Part shown: piece by piece, positions 10,301 to 19,076 of the stretch | Position numbering within the stretch: the stretch's first letter is position 1 | Layout: the number at the start of each line of letters is the position of its first letter | Source of the DNA: Chitinophaga pendula | GTDB lineage: Bacteria; Bacteroidota; Bacteroidia; Chitinophagales; Chitinophagaceae | Reading direction: 5' to 3' | Assembly: GCF_020386615.1 (NCBI RefSeq) | Contig: NZ_CP077769.1 | Span: forward strand, 2,108,001-2,172,000 | DNA length: 64,000 nt | Position numbers and translations under genes: made by a program | The notes under the pieces: model-generated | What the model saw: only the letters and a program-made list of their open reading frames with translations | What the model was told of the DNA's origin: nothing | Database searches by the model: none

Positions 10301-10442
10301 GAAGCTGAACAATCTGCGATTGTATGTTACTGGTTCTAACCTGTTCTGTATTACGCCATATAAGGGTATGGACCCGGAGACCGGTGATTATGGATATCCT
10401 CCTATTAAATCGTTTGTATTCGGACTGAATGTAGGTTTTTAA
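7305..10442 (+). CDS. SusC/RagA-family TonB-linked outer-membrane transporter
   Basis: A TonB-dependent transporter of about 1045 residues that would carry oligosaccharides across the outer membrane together with the SusD protein encoded next. The frame is open further upstream, but the signal peptide (KRLCFLLFVIAML to APLFAQG) begins just after the ATGs at 7305 and 7317, so I place the start there. A carboxypeptidase-regulatory-like domain follows (GKISGNVTDIKGEPLPGVSV), then the TonB-box-like DEVVVVG, then the plug with SIRIRGINTIN, YVVDGVIME and ASATALYGSRGANGVI. A full-length barrel ends in FVFGLNVGF, with the terminal aromatic expected of outer-membrane barrels. It has no STN domain, unlike the receptor at the left edge, so FecR control is not expected; the GntR-type regulator downstream is the likelier control. 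Confidence 0.95.
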   Translation: MLHVMHAKNASKRLCFLLFVIAMLTGTAPLFAQGGKISGNVTDIKGEPLPGVSVKLVGTKTGMVTDTRGAFELSTSGDKGTLEFSFLGFETQAVSFSGQSALHIKMQQATANVDEVVVVGARMKRSDLTGAVATVDSKKLLERPATNINQALQGNAAGVFVSNGTRPSDDASIRIRGINTINAGSSPIYVVDGVIMENNQGGFNAINVNDVASIEVLKDASATALYGSRGANGVIVVTTKRGQRRGGDGLVTYDSWAGVSDFTRIPKTLNAQDLFALRLDAYANGYMKDHPTANRQDYIDNTLLKSNIAFSEQEFDTYNKRKSYNWLDQVTRTGFQQNHALSFSGGSERGIFYLSVGYAGNKGVVEHTKQDKYTGRFNAEYNVKKWLKVGTNTGFTRTNDGIPSDDVYGKALNANPLLSYDGYRDPATRFTPNYLTIYYRSHGEQNNNDFNPFNSLLIQRDRSRNRLTTSNYIDITPIKGLDIRSSYSLDYGAQDWFEFTPHNIQEAVRHYNGDARAKHERWSDTYWQWDNTVTYNTTIANDHRLTVLAGTSTSKRQSNYTKAQGDRFASDDLSYHDLGGAAAIPKTVIGSDFYAYTLMSFIGRANYSYKDKYFLTATARYDGSSRFSEGNRWGIFPSVSAAWDVTKEDFMRDVTLFSQLKLRVGYGVVGNQDINNYAFQTLYGSKIDNGNALISNDGRRGNPNITWEKQKQSNIGLNMSLLKSRLTITADFFDINNDNLLLNRSLASTTGYNQQWENIGRVNNRGMEFSVTGDIIQKKDLNWTVSGNISFDKNRVTRLYGDLTAIYNLNENSIQREGNVFLGQSLHTIYTLVSGGIAQEWNRKEWEGLNYNGKTVGLGDLFARDISGPNGVPDGVVDQYDRTVVAKTDPKFYGGFSTNLNYKSFGLNAMFTYSYGAKKTSSYYETLINSVGESMASVDLLKRWTPEHPNTNIPRVIANTSYNRYNPSDLDYALQDASFLRLSAVTLSYNLPARLLSAWKLNNLRLYVTGSNLFCITPYKGMDPETGDYGYPPIKSFVFGLNVGF

Positions 10443-10461
10443 CATCAACAACTAGCTTATT

Positions 10462-12024
10462 ATGAAACGCACAATAAAATGGACACTGGTAGTGGGATTT
10501 GCACTGTTCACTACCTCCTGTAATAAATTCCTTGATGAGCGGAGTCAGACCAAACTTGATGAGAGCCAGGTGTATTCCGATGTGAACCTGGTGGAGACCA
10601 GTTTGAAGGGGCTGTATGCCAGCTGGAAGGCTATCCGTACGGATGAGCAAGGCCTGATTATGATGATGGGTACGGATGAGATCCAGCAAGGAGCTTTCCA
10701 GATGAAGGGGGATGCGAATAAGGGTGGGCTGGACCGTTTTGACGGTAACCTGAATGCTACTTTGAATCATCTTACGAATCAATGGAATCTTCGTTGGTTG
10801 ATTGTGAATGAGGCTGCGAAGATCGTAAAGGGGTTAGGTTCGGGTACGCTGGTACCTGATTCCCGTGAGGCGAAGCTGGTAGGGGAGGCTTCCTTTATCC
10901 GCGGTTTTGTGGATTTGCAGTTGGCGATGTATTGGGGGGAAATTCCTATCCGTGATCTGAACCGGGAGGCGGAGTTGGGATTTCGCCGGCAGCCTTTGAA
11001 AGATGTATGGGCGTATATCATTGCGGATTTGCAGCGGGCGGCGGATAACTGTCCGAAGAGCAATACGCCGGGCCGTGCGACGGCAGGTGCGGCATGGGCG
11101 ATGTTGGGCAAGGCATATATGTGTGCGCCTGTGTCTACCGGGCTACGTGATTTTTCCAAGGCAGCTGCCTGTTTTGAGAAGATGATGGGTAATTATTCGT
11201 TGGTACCATACAAGGATCTGTGGGATTATAACAAGCCTAATACGCCGGAGTCTATTCTGGAGTTCCAATTTGATTTCAATTATCCTAACAATAATAAGAT
11301 ACAGTTCCAGATAGGCTCCCGTGCGGTGCAGGCTTTTTTTGGGGACGGCTGTTATTATTCGGGATATGACAAGATCGTGCCGACCCAGTATGCTTATGCT
11401 ACTGTGGATAATGGTGGTATTTGGGAAGCCGGGGATCTGCGTAAGGAGGAGAGTATCCGTTATGATTTTACTTACTATGGTCAGACGCCTACGCTGGACC
11501 CTATTAAATGGGAGGATCTGGGTCCTGATCATGACGAGTTGTTGCCGCATGTTAAGAAGTATGAGGATTTCCGTACGGATAAACATTCCGGCAACAAGAT
11601 CGATAATATGTGGAACTCTGGTAAGAACATACCGGTATTGCGGTTGGCGGATGTTAAGCTCAGTTATGCGGAATGTTTGAATGAGCTGAACCGTACGGGT
11701 GAGGCGGTGAATGTGGTGAATGAGGTTCGTACGCGTGCCTGGGGAGGTAATTTACCGGATGATAAGCGATGGAAGGTGACTTCGCAGGAGAACTTCCGCA
11801 GGGATATTATGGATGAGCGTATGCGCGAGTTGTTTGCGGAGGACTGGCGTCGTATAGACCTGATCCGTACGGGTAAGTTTGTGGAGTATGTGAAAGCCCG
11901 TAATAAGTGGGCCAGACAATCTGGTACTATTCAGGCATTCCAGATAATATTCCCTATTCCTGAAACGGAAATAAAGCTGAACCAGGACATTAAACCTTCG
12001 GATCAGAATCCTGGATATAATTGA
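10462..12024 (+). CDS. SusD/RagB-family nutrient-binding lipoprotein
   Basis: A 520-residue surface lipoprotein that would bind the glycan and form the lid on the SusC channel. The signal peptide ends in a lipobox (FTTSC, Cys20), followed by the family start NKFLDERSQTKLDE. The SusD helical TPR-like region and the C-terminal RagB/SusD motif are present (LRLADVKLSYAECLNELN; FRRDIMDERMRELFAEDWRRIDLIRTG; IFPIPETEIKLN with a QNPGY end). It begins 19 bases after susC and must be cotranscribed with it. Confidence 0.96.
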   Translation: MKRTIKWTLVVGFALFTTSCNKFLDERSQTKLDESQVYSDVNLVETSLKGLYASWKAIRTDEQGLIMMMGTDEIQQGAFQMKGDANKGGLDRFDGNLNATLNHLTNQWNLRWLIVNEAAKIVKGLGSGTLVPDSREAKLVGEASFIRGFVDLQLAMYWGEIPIRDLNREAELGFRRQPLKDVWAYIIADLQRAADNCPKSNTPGRATAGAAWAMLGKAYMCAPVSTGLRDFSKAAACFEKMMGNYSLVPYKDLWDYNKPNTPESILEFQFDFNYPNNNKIQFQIGSRAVQAFFGDGCYYSGYDKIVPTQYAYATVDNGGIWEAGDLRKEESIRYDFTYYGQTPTLDPIKWEDLGPDHDELLPHVKKYEDFRTDKHSGNKIDNMWNSGKNIPVLRLADVKLSYAECLNELNRTGEAVNVVNEVRTRAWGGNLPDDKRWKVTSQENFRRDIMDERMRELFAEDWRRIDLIRTGKFVEYVKARNKWARQSGTIQAFQIIFPIPETEIKLNQDIKPSDQNPGYN

Positions 12025-12041
12025 TCATTATTGTAAAACCG

Positions 12042-12075
12042 AGCAGGTCGTTGCGTAAGCGGCGGCCTGCTTTTA
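12042..12075 (+). terminator. Short hairpin after susD, possible partial terminator
   Basis: AGCAGG at 12042-12047 pairs with CCTGCT at 12066-12071, followed by TTTTA. The stem is short and the loop long, so this may be a leaky terminator that lowers expression of the enzyme genes relative to susCD rather than a full stop. Confidence 0.35.
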
Positions 12076-12083
12076 CCATTATT

Positions 12084-14081
12084 ATGAGAAAGATACTACG
12101 GATTGCCCCGCGTATTATGACAGCGGTGGCTATGTTATTATTGGTATGTACGGTTCAGGCGGCGGTGCCCGGTGATTGGAAGATCGTATACGACAAGGGG
12201 AGCAAGGCATTGCGGATTACGAGTGGGGCTTCCAAGGTGGATTTGCAGTTGTATGCTTCGTATAAGTGGAATGGACGGTTGGTGACGGCGAAGGATTATG
12301 CGAGGCATACGGTGGCGGTGAAGGCGGTGCGTGATGCTTTTGGCAGGGGCAGCCTGTTGCAGGTGACTTACCGGGATGGGCAGTTGCCTACGCTGGTGCA
12401 GTCATTTTATCAGTATGCGGGGAAGGATTACCTGTTGACTGATTTTACGCTGGAAGGTGCTGGTGGTAGTATTGCTTCCAATTATATGGCGCCGGTGAAC
12501 CTGGCAGATATTACACCTGTGGTGGGGGAGGGACGTGGGCGTGCGCTTTTTGTGCCATTTGACAATGACAAATGGATCCGTTTCCAGTCGCACCCATTGG
12601 ATTTTACTACGCTTACCAGTTATGAGACGACTGCTGTTTTTGACGGTGACAGCCGTAAGGGGCTGGTGGTAGGCTCGGTGGAGCATGATTTTTGGAAGTC
12701 GGCGGTGCTCATGGATAAGGCAGGGGGTGCGTATACACTTACCTGTTATGGCGGTGTGGCGGATTCTACTACCCGTGATCTATTGCCTCACGGCGCCAGG
12801 GAGGGGAAGGTGATCAAATCGCCGAAGGTGCTATTGGGCGTGTTTAGTGACTGGCGGGTAGGTATGGAAGCGTATGGGGCTGCTAATGCGATCGTTGCTC
12901 CGCCGCGGGCCTGGAAGAAGGCTATGCCGATGGGGTGGAATAGTTGGGGGGTGTTGCAGTTCAATATCAGTTATCAGAAGGCGTTGGAGGTATCTGATTT
13001 TTTCCATGAGGAGTTGCAGCCGCATCATTTTGTGAATGGTGACGGTGAGGTGGTGATTGGTTTGGATTCCGGGTGGGATCGTTTTACGGAGGAGCAGCTG
13101 AAGGATTTTGTACGCCACTGTAAGGCGAACGGGCAGATGGCCGGTATTTACTGGACGCCATTTACGGACTGGGGTAAGCGACCGGATGCTGCTATTAAAG
13201 AAGCGCCGCAATATAGATTTAAAGATGTTTATATTTATGCTAACGGCCAACCCCAGGAGCTGGATGGTGCTTATGCCATAGACCCTACTCATCCGGCTAT
13301 TGAGCAGCGAATGAAGGAGGTATCTGCGCTCTTTCGCAGATGTGGTTTCCAGTATGTGAAGGTAGACTTTATGGCGCACGGCGCTATCAACGGTGATAAG
13401 TGGTATAATACTGGGGTGAGATCTGGTATTGCTGCTTATAACTATGGTATGCAGTTGCTGGACAAGTATTTTGGAGATATGTATATCAACCTGTCTATTG
13501 CGCCTATTTTCCCGGCGCAGTATGCACAGTCGCGCCGTATTGCCTGTGATGCGTGGAATAAGATCAAGGATACGGAGTATACGCTGAACGCGGTATCGTA
13601 TGGCTGGTGGATTGACAAGATCTACCGGTACAATGATGCGGACCATGTGGTATTGCAGCAGGCATCGGAAGGGGAAAACCGGGCCCGTGTTACGTCGGCG
13701 GTTGTTACGGGGCTTTTTATTTCTGGGGATGATTTCAGTAAGGAGGGAAGTGAGGAAGGTAAGGTGAGGGCGAAGCAGTTCCTGACGAATGCGGAAGTGA
13801 ATGCAGCGGCGATGGGGCGTAGTTTCCGTCCGGTGGAAGGTACGGGTGAGCGATCTGAGGATCAGTTTGTGTTGGAAGACGGGAAAGGAAATATTTACTA
13901 TGCCATTTTCAATTATACGGAGGAGTTGCGATCTGTGAAGCTTTCTTTGGCGCGGTTGGGATTGGATGTACGTAAACGTTACCAGTTGCGTAATTTATGG
14001 GCGCATGCGGATATTGATGCGGCGCAGCCGTTGCAAGTGCCGGCGAAGGACGTTCTTTTTTTAAAAATCAGCAGCAAATAG
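12084..14081 (+). CDS. Secreted clan GH-D glycosidase (GH27-like alpha-galactosidase)
   Basis: A retaining alpha-galactosidase-type enzyme of about 665 residues counted from the ATG at 12084. That start gives a proper signal peptide (MRKILRIAPRIM to VCTVQA); a TTG start further upstream would overlap susD and spoil it. An N-terminal beta-sandwich precedes the TIM barrel. The barrel opens with PMGWNSWG and has LDSGWDRF and GIYWTPFTDWG. The nucleophile is probably D428 in YVKVDFMAHGA, and a second acidic residue, D489 in RIACDAW, is a candidate acid/base. This matches the GH27/GH36 plan, but I cannot fix the CAZy family by eye. It is homologous to the larger enzyme at 34.5 kb. Its place in a SusCD locus with a GH36 enzyme argues for alpha-galactoside breakdown. 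Confidence 0.85.
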   Translation: MRKILRIAPRIMTAVAMLLLVCTVQAAVPGDWKIVYDKGSKALRITSGASKVDLQLYASYKWNGRLVTAKDYARHTVAVKAVRDAFGRGSLLQVTYRDGQLPTLVQSFYQYAGKDYLLTDFTLEGAGGSIASNYMAPVNLADITPVVGEGRGRALFVPFDNDKWIRFQSHPLDFTTLTSYETTAVFDGDSRKGLVVGSVEHDFWKSAVLMDKAGGAYTLTCYGGVADSTTRDLLPHGAREGKVIKSPKVLLGVFSDWRVGMEAYGAANAIVAPPRAWKKAMPMGWNSWGVLQFNISYQKALEVSDFFHEELQPHHFVNGDGEVVIGLDSGWDRFTEEQLKDFVRHCKANGQMAGIYWTPFTDWGKRPDAAIKEAPQYRFKDVYIYANGQPQELDGAYAIDPTHPAIEQRMKEVSALFRRCGFQYVKVDFMAHGAINGDKWYNTGVRSGIAAYNYGMQLLDKYFGDMYINLSIAPIFPAQYAQSRRIACDAWNKIKDTEYTLNAVSYGWWIDKIYRYNDADHVVLQQASEGENRARVTSAVVTGLFISGDDFSKEGSEEGKVRAKQFLTNAEVNAAAMGRSFRPVEGTGERSEDQFVLEDGKGNIYYAIFNYTEELRSVKLSLARLGLDVRKRYQLRNLWAHADIDAAQPLQVPAKDVLFLKISSK

Positions 14082-14100
14082 CTAGCAATAAATTATAGCC

Positions 14101-16287
14101 ATGATCAAAAAGACACTATCCATTTTGTTATTCCTGATTGCTGTGTTGCAAACAGCGGTTAAATCGGAGACTATCCATGTATCTACCCGTGAGACTGAGT
14201 TGGTGTTGCAGACGGCTCAGAACGGGCGTCTTTATCAGCTTTATCTAGGGGCTCGTTTATCTAAGCCAGAGGAGTATGCTAACCTGACGGCTACGATGAA
14301 GGCGCGTAGTGATGGTCAGGCCTGGGAGGTGTATCCGGTGTCGGGTACGGAGACTTATTTTGAGCCGGCCTTCGGGATACGGCATAATGACGGTAATCCG
14401 GCGACGGTATTAACGTATGTGTCGCATGATCAGCGAAAGATATCGGATGATGTGACGGAGACGGTGATTACGATGAAGGATGTGTTGTACCCGGTGCAGG
14501 TGAAGTTGTATTACCGTGCTTATTCGAGGGATAATGTTATTGAGTCCTGGACGGAGATCAGCCATAAGGAAAAGCGGGCGGTGAATATTAACCGTTATGC
14601 CTCTTCGATATTGTACTGGAAGCGGTCCAGTTATTTCCTGACGGAGTTTAGCGGTGACTGGGCGAAGGAGGCGAATATGAGTACTACGCCATTGAGTTTT
14701 GGTAAGAAGGTAGTGGATACGAAGTTGGGAGCGAGGGCTAACATGCATGTGTCGCCTTTCTTTACGGTGGGATTGGGGGATACGCCCCGTGAGCAGGAGG
14801 GCCAGGTGCTGATGGGTACGCTGGGGTGGACCGGTAATTTCAGTTTTACGTTTGAGGTAGATAATGAGCATAACCTGCGGGTGGTTTCGGGTATTAATCC
14901 TTATGCATCTGATTATACGCTGGAGCCAGGTAAGGTGTTTACGACTCCGGCTTTTATATTTACGCTCAGTAACGAGGGGGTCGGTAAGGGCAGCCGGGAT
15001 CTGCATAGATGGGCACGCAGTTATCAGCTGAAGGACGGTAAGGGAGACCGGTTGACGCTGTTGAACAACTGGGAGTCTACGGCTTTTAATTTTAACGAGA
15101 CCAGTCTGGATTCGTTGACGGCGGAGGCTAAGTATCTCGGCGTAGATATGTTCCTGTTGGATGACGGTTGGTTTGGCAATAAGTATCCCCGTCATAGTGA
15201 TACGCAGGGGTTGGGAGACTGGGCGCCTACCAAGGATAAGTTGCCGAATGGTGTGCCTGCGTTGGTAAAGGCGGCTACCCGTAATGGTGTGAAGTTTGGT
15301 ATCTGGATAGAGCCGGAGATGGTGAGTCCGAAGAGTGAGTTGTTTGAGCAGCATCCTGACTGGGTGGTATTGTTGCCGAACCGGGAGCATTATTACTTCC
15401 GTAACCAGCTGGTACTGGATTTGAGTAATCCGGCGGTGCAGGATCATGTATTTGGGGTGGTGGATCACCTGATGACGGAAAATCCGCAGTTGGCTTATTT
15501 GAAGTGGGATTGTAACAGTCCGTTGACCAATATTTATTCGCCATATCTGAAGGACCGTCAGAACAATTTCTATGTGGAGTATGTGCGTGGTTTGTACAAG
15601 GTGTTGGACCGGATCAAGGTGAAGTATCCTGATCTGCCTATGATGCTTTGTTCTGGTGGCGGTGGACGTACGGATTATGAGGGGTTGCGTTACTTTACCG
15701 AATTCTGGTGTAGTGATAATACTGATCCGGTGGAGCGGTTGTTTATTCAGTGGGGGTATTCCCAGTTTTTCCCCTCTAAGTCTATGGCGGCGCATGTGAC
15801 GAGCTGGAATCATGATGCTAGCATCAAATTCCGTGTGGATGTGGCTATGCAGTGTAAGTTGGGATTTGATATTAATGTGAAGGAGTTGCGTCCGGAGGAG
15901 CAGGCATTCTGCCGGTCGGCGGTGGCTACTTACAATCGGGTGAAAAATACTAACTTCAACGGTGATCAGTACCGGCTTGTTTCTCCATATGAAGGTAATC
16001 ATACTGCGTTGATGTATGTGAGTGAGTCGCGGGAGCAGGCGCTTTTGTATGCTTATGATGTTTATCCCCGTTTTGGAGAGATGCTTTTAGCGGTGCGTTG
16101 CCAGGGGTTAGATCCGCGGCAAAAGTACCGTGTGAAGGAGATTAATCTGATGCCTGGTGTACAGCCGGAGGAGGCATTTAATGGCAGCAAGGTGTATTCG
16201 GGAGATTACCTGATGAAGGTGGGGCTGGAAGTGTTTACGACCAAGAAGCTGCATAGCCGTGTACTGGAGCTGGAGGTAGTGAAGTAG
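14101..16287 (+). CDS. GH36 alpha-galactosidase
   Basis: A 728-residue exported alpha-galactosidase that releases terminal alpha-linked galactose from oligosaccharides. The signal peptide is MIKKTLSILLFLIAVLQTAVKS. An N-terminal supersandwich domain covers about residues 25-320, and the (beta/alpha)8 catalytic domain about 320-640. GH36 hallmarks are NNWESTAFNF, FLLDDGWFG, FGIWIEPEMVSP, the nucleophile D470 in YLKWDCNS, CSGGGGR and the acid/base D539 in FWCSDNTDPVERL. Length matches the family. It follows the GH27-like gene with a 19-base gap, so the operon encodes two different clan GH-D enzymes. Confidence 0.95.
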   Translation: MIKKTLSILLFLIAVLQTAVKSETIHVSTRETELVLQTAQNGRLYQLYLGARLSKPEEYANLTATMKARSDGQAWEVYPVSGTETYFEPAFGIRHNDGNPATVLTYVSHDQRKISDDVTETVITMKDVLYPVQVKLYYRAYSRDNVIESWTEISHKEKRAVNINRYASSILYWKRSSYFLTEFSGDWAKEANMSTTPLSFGKKVVDTKLGARANMHVSPFFTVGLGDTPREQEGQVLMGTLGWTGNFSFTFEVDNEHNLRVVSGINPYASDYTLEPGKVFTTPAFIFTLSNEGVGKGSRDLHRWARSYQLKDGKGDRLTLLNNWESTAFNFNETSLDSLTAEAKYLGVDMFLLDDGWFGNKYPRHSDTQGLGDWAPTKDKLPNGVPALVKAATRNGVKFGIWIEPEMVSPKSELFEQHPDWVVLLPNREHYYFRNQLVLDLSNPAVQDHVFGVVDHLMTENPQLAYLKWDCNSPLTNIYSPYLKDRQNNFYVEYVRGLYKVLDRIKVKYPDLPMMLCSGGGGRTDYEGLRYFTEFWCSDNTDPVERLFIQWGYSQFFPSKSMAAHVTSWNHDASIKFRVDVAMQCKLGFDINVKELRPEEQAFCRSAVATYNRVKNTNFNGDQYRLVSPYEGNHTALMYVSESREQALLYAYDVYPRFGEMLLAVRCQGLDPRQKYRVKEINLMPGVQPEEAFNGSKVYSGDYLMKVGLEVFTTKKLHSRVLELEVVK

Positions 16288-16312
16288 CTATTTAACAGAT
16301 CAATAAGCAGGA

Positions 16313-17332
16313 ATGGAAGCAATTTTTGAAAAGATACAGGAGTTGGAGGAGGTGCCCTCTTATTCTAAGCATGAGCGATTTGTGGAGGGTATTGTGAACG
16401 CTATCAATGAGAAGCTCATTGGGGTGGGTGATCCATTGCCATCTGTGAATGCTATGATATCGGGGTTGGGGTATGCGCGTGAGACGGTGATGAAGGGCTA
16501 CCGGGAGTTGCAGAGCCGGGGATTGATCGAGTCAAAGAACCGGTTGGGTTATTTTGTTTCGGATGATAATACGCGTCAGTCGCTGAAGGTGGCGTTGCTG
16601 ATGTATACTATAGATACTTTCCAGGAGCAGTTTTACCGTAGTTTTCGTAATGAGCTGGGGCCAGATGTGCACCTGGATGTGTTTTTTCATCACGGTAACA
16701 TTGAAGTATTCGAGACGATGTTTTCGTTGGTGAAGAACCGTCATTATGGTATGTATGTGATATCTCCGATCCATCATCCCCGTACGCGGCAGTTGTTGCA
16801 GACGATCCCGCAGCAGAAGTTGCTGATGTTTGACCGATATGAGCCGTTGGAGGGGGCGTTTAATTATGTGGTGCAGGAGTTTGAGAAATCTTCGTATGCT
16901 GTGTTTGAGCAGCTGGCGGGTGTGATCAAACAGTTTGACAAGATGATGTTCTTCCATAATCCTGATTCGTTGTTTCCGCCGGAGATTGTGCGGTCTTTCA
17001 AGCGATTTATTCAAAAGCATAAGATCAAGGGGGAGGTATTGCGGGAGTATGAGCCTGGGTCGGTAGAGAAGGGGGTGGTGTATTATGTGAATGAGAATGC
17101 GGAGTTATGGAACTTGTTAAGGGATTGTATTGCTCAAAAGATAAAACCGGGAAAGGATATTGGTATCCTTTCCCATAATGACGAGCCGGTGAAGGAGCTT
17201 GTGGGTAATGGTATTACGACTTATTCGGTTAGTTTTAGTGAGATGGGTAAGCGGGCGGCGCAGGCAGTGCTTCGCCGGGAGCCGGTGCAGGAGGTGTTGC
17301 CTACGCGGCTGATCAGACGTAATTCGCTTTGA
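16313..17332 (+). CDS. GntR-family transcriptional regulator with ligand-binding domain
   Basis: A 339-residue regulator. A winged helix of GntR type occupies about residues 15-85 (IVNAINEKLIGVGDPLPSVNAM, YARETVMKGYRELQSRGLIESK, GYFVS). A larger C-terminal domain resembles periplasmic-binding-protein/LacI sensor folds (VALLMYTIDTFQEQFYRSF; KPGKDIGILSHNDEPVKELV; SFSEMGKRAAQAVL). This domain pairing is frequent in Bacteroidota and senses a sugar or its breakdown product. It lies inside the operon, 26 bases after the GH36 gene and 4 bases before the symporter, so autoregulation and control of the susC promoter are the natural inference. The ligand (galactose or a galactoside) is not shown by sequence. 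Confidence 0.9.
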   Translation: MEAIFEKIQELEEVPSYSKHERFVEGIVNAINEKLIGVGDPLPSVNAMISGLGYARETVMKGYRELQSRGLIESKNRLGYFVSDDNTRQSLKVALLMYTIDTFQEQFYRSFRNELGPDVHLDVFFHHGNIEVFETMFSLVKNRHYGMYVISPIHHPRTRQLLQTIPQQKLLMFDRYEPLEGAFNYVVQEFEKSSYAVFEQLAGVIKQFDKMMFFHNPDSLFPPEIVRSFKRFIQKHKIKGEVLREYEPGSVEKGVVYYVNENAELWNLLRDCIAQKIKPGKDIGILSHNDEPVKELVGNGITTYSVSFSEMGKRAAQAVLRREPVQEVLPTRLIRRNSL

Positions 17333-17336
17333 TCTT

Positions 17337-18935
17337 ATGAATGTTGGTGCTTTACTGAGTTTTCTGTTAGTTACCTTGCTGGTGGCCTGGATCTCCTGGT
17401 ATAAGACCCGGAAGGAGAACCTGCAGACTGCTGCGGGTTTATTTTTTGCCAACCGCAACCTGGGTTTCCTGGTAGTGGGGGGCGCTTTATTTTTTACGAA
17501 CATCAGTGCGGTACAATTTGTCGGGGAGAATGAGCTTGTGTATACGAATAACATGAGTGTGATGGCATGGGGGTTATCGTCTGTGTTTGCGATGTTGCTG
17601 GTGTCGGAGTTTATTATGCCGGTGTATCTGCGAAGTGGGATCTCTACTACTCCGGATTTCCTGGAGGAGCGTTATGATACGGGTACGAAACGATTTGTTT
17701 CTGCTATTTTCCTGTTGAGTTATATTGTGAATATGTTGCCTTCGGTGCTGTATAGCGGTGCTGTTACTTTTAACGGACTGTTTCATGTATCGGAGTTATT
17801 GCATATTGATCATTGGGTCTCGATCTGGATGCTGGTGTGGCTGATCGGGTTGATAGGTTGTTTGTATACGGTATTGGGGGGATTGAAGGCGGTGGCTATT
17901 TCGGATACGGTGTTGGGGGTGGGTATGTTTGCGGGAGGAATTTTGTTGCCGTATGCGGCGTTGAAGTATTTAGGACAGGGGTCTGCTGGGGATGGGCTTG
18001 AGATTTTGCTGGCTTCGCGTCGGGATCATTTCAATGCGATTGGGGGTGTTGAGGATTCGGTGCCCTTTGGTACTATTTTTACTGGTATGTTCCTGGTCAA
18101 TCTTTATTACTGGGGTACGGAGCAGTATATTGTGCAGCAGGCGCTGGCATCGCGTAGTCTGGCGGAGAGTCAGAAGGGGATAGCGGTAGCTTGTGTGGGT
18201 AAGATTATTTCTCCCTTGTTGTTGAATATTCCGGGGTTAATTGCGGTGCAGTTGTATCCTCATTTGCAGAACACGGCGGAGGTATTTCCGCGGATCGTGA
18301 GTGATGTATGTTCGCCGATGCTGACGGGTTTTATGGCAGCTATTGCTTTTGGGGCGGCGCTTACTACTTTCAATGCCGGACTTAATAGTACGAGTACACT
18401 ATTTGTGCTTAACCTCTATAAACCTTTTCATGAATGGCGGCAGCGGGCGGTGAGTGAGCGGCAGCTGATCCGGGTGGGGAAGCGGTTTGAGATGTTGGTT
18501 TGCCTGTTGGCGATGATCATTGCTCCTTTTATTGCGTTTGCGCCGAAGGGTTTGTATACTTATATTCAGATGGTAAGCGGCCTGTTCAGTGTGCCGATCT
18601 TTACGATACTGGTGGTGGGGTTGTTGCATAAACGTATGCCTGCTATTGCGGCGAAAATAGGGTTGACCTTTTTCATTATTACTTATGCTCTTTCCCAGCT
18701 GGTGGTGGATACGAGTTTACATTTCCTGCATGTGCTGGCGATATTGTTTGTCGTGACGGTATTGCTGATGTTAGGGATAGGCGCGCTATATCCCCGTAAG
18801 GAACCATTTGTGCAGCAGTGGAACAATGTGGTAGACTTAAAGCCCTGGAAGCGGCGGCATTGGTATACGATTTTATTATTACTGGCGATGGTGGCTTTAT
18901 TTGTGATTTTCTCCCCGTTAGTGTTAGCCAGATAG
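17337..18935 (+). CDS. Sodium:solute symporter (SSS family, sugar type)
   Basis: A 532-residue inner-membrane transporter with about 13 hydrophobic segments along its length. SSS/SLC5 features are visible: FFANRNLGFLVVGGALFFTNISAVQFVGENE near the N-terminus (core helix 1), YLRSGISTTPDFLEERYD, GGLKAVAISD and AALTTFNAGLNSTSTLFVLNLY. It is closest in character to the SGLT-like sugar symporters. The start codon comes 4 bases after the regulator's stop, so the genes are translationally close. In this operon it would import the galactose or short galactosides freed by the two glycosidases. Confidence 0.92.
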   Translation: MNVGALLSFLLVTLLVAWISWYKTRKENLQTAAGLFFANRNLGFLVVGGALFFTNISAVQFVGENELVYTNNMSVMAWGLSSVFAMLLVSEFIMPVYLRSGISTTPDFLEERYDTGTKRFVSAIFLLSYIVNMLPSVLYSGAVTFNGLFHVSELLHIDHWVSIWMLVWLIGLIGCLYTVLGGLKAVAISDTVLGVGMFAGGILLPYAALKYLGQGSAGDGLEILLASRRDHFNAIGGVEDSVPFGTIFTGMFLVNLYYWGTEQYIVQQALASRSLAESQKGIAVACVGKIISPLLLNIPGLIAVQLYPHLQNTAEVFPRIVSDVCSPMLTGFMAAIAFGAALTTFNAGLNSTSTLFVLNLYKPFHEWRQRAVSERQLIRVGKRFEMLVCLLAMIIAPFIAFAPKGLYTYIQMVSGLFSVPIFTILVVGLLHKRMPAIAAKIGLTFFIITYALSQLVVDTSLHFLHVLAILFVVTVLLMLGIGALYPRKEPFVQQWNNVVDLKPWKRRHWYTILLLLAMVALFVIFSPLVLAR

Positions 18936-19015
18936 TCCATATTACCGGTATTTGAATGGCAAGCTTGTGAAGTAAGGGATTAGGCGTATCGGCTGTTATA
19001 TCATCGTATTATCAG

Positions 19016-19049
19016 CAACAGGTAAGTGAAGTCATTCACTTACCTGTTG
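19016..19049. terminator. Bidirectional terminator hairpin
   Basis: A perfect 15-bp stem: CAACAGGTAAGTGAA at 19016-19030 pairs with TTCACTTACCTGTTG at 19035-19049 around a GTCA loop. It sits between the convergent symporter and SDR genes and could end both transcripts, although the flanking T/A runs are weak. Confidence 0.65.
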
Positions 19050-19076
19050 TCGTTTAGGGGGAGGTGTTGTTGTGTA

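Noticed and set aside
12021..12083. Upstream TTG start for the GH27-like gene
   Set aside because: It would overlap the end of susD and put a basic, non-signal stretch before a good signal peptide that begins at 12084.
12831..13646. A 271-residue minus-strand open frame
   Set aside because: Antisense to the GH27-like gene, which has clear catalytic motifs; composition is shadow-like.
14410..16002. A 530-residue open frame on the minus strand
   Set aside because: It lies wholly opposite the GH36 gene, has no family features, and is rich in His, Arg, Ile and Gln as expected of an antisense shadow in G-rich coding DNA.
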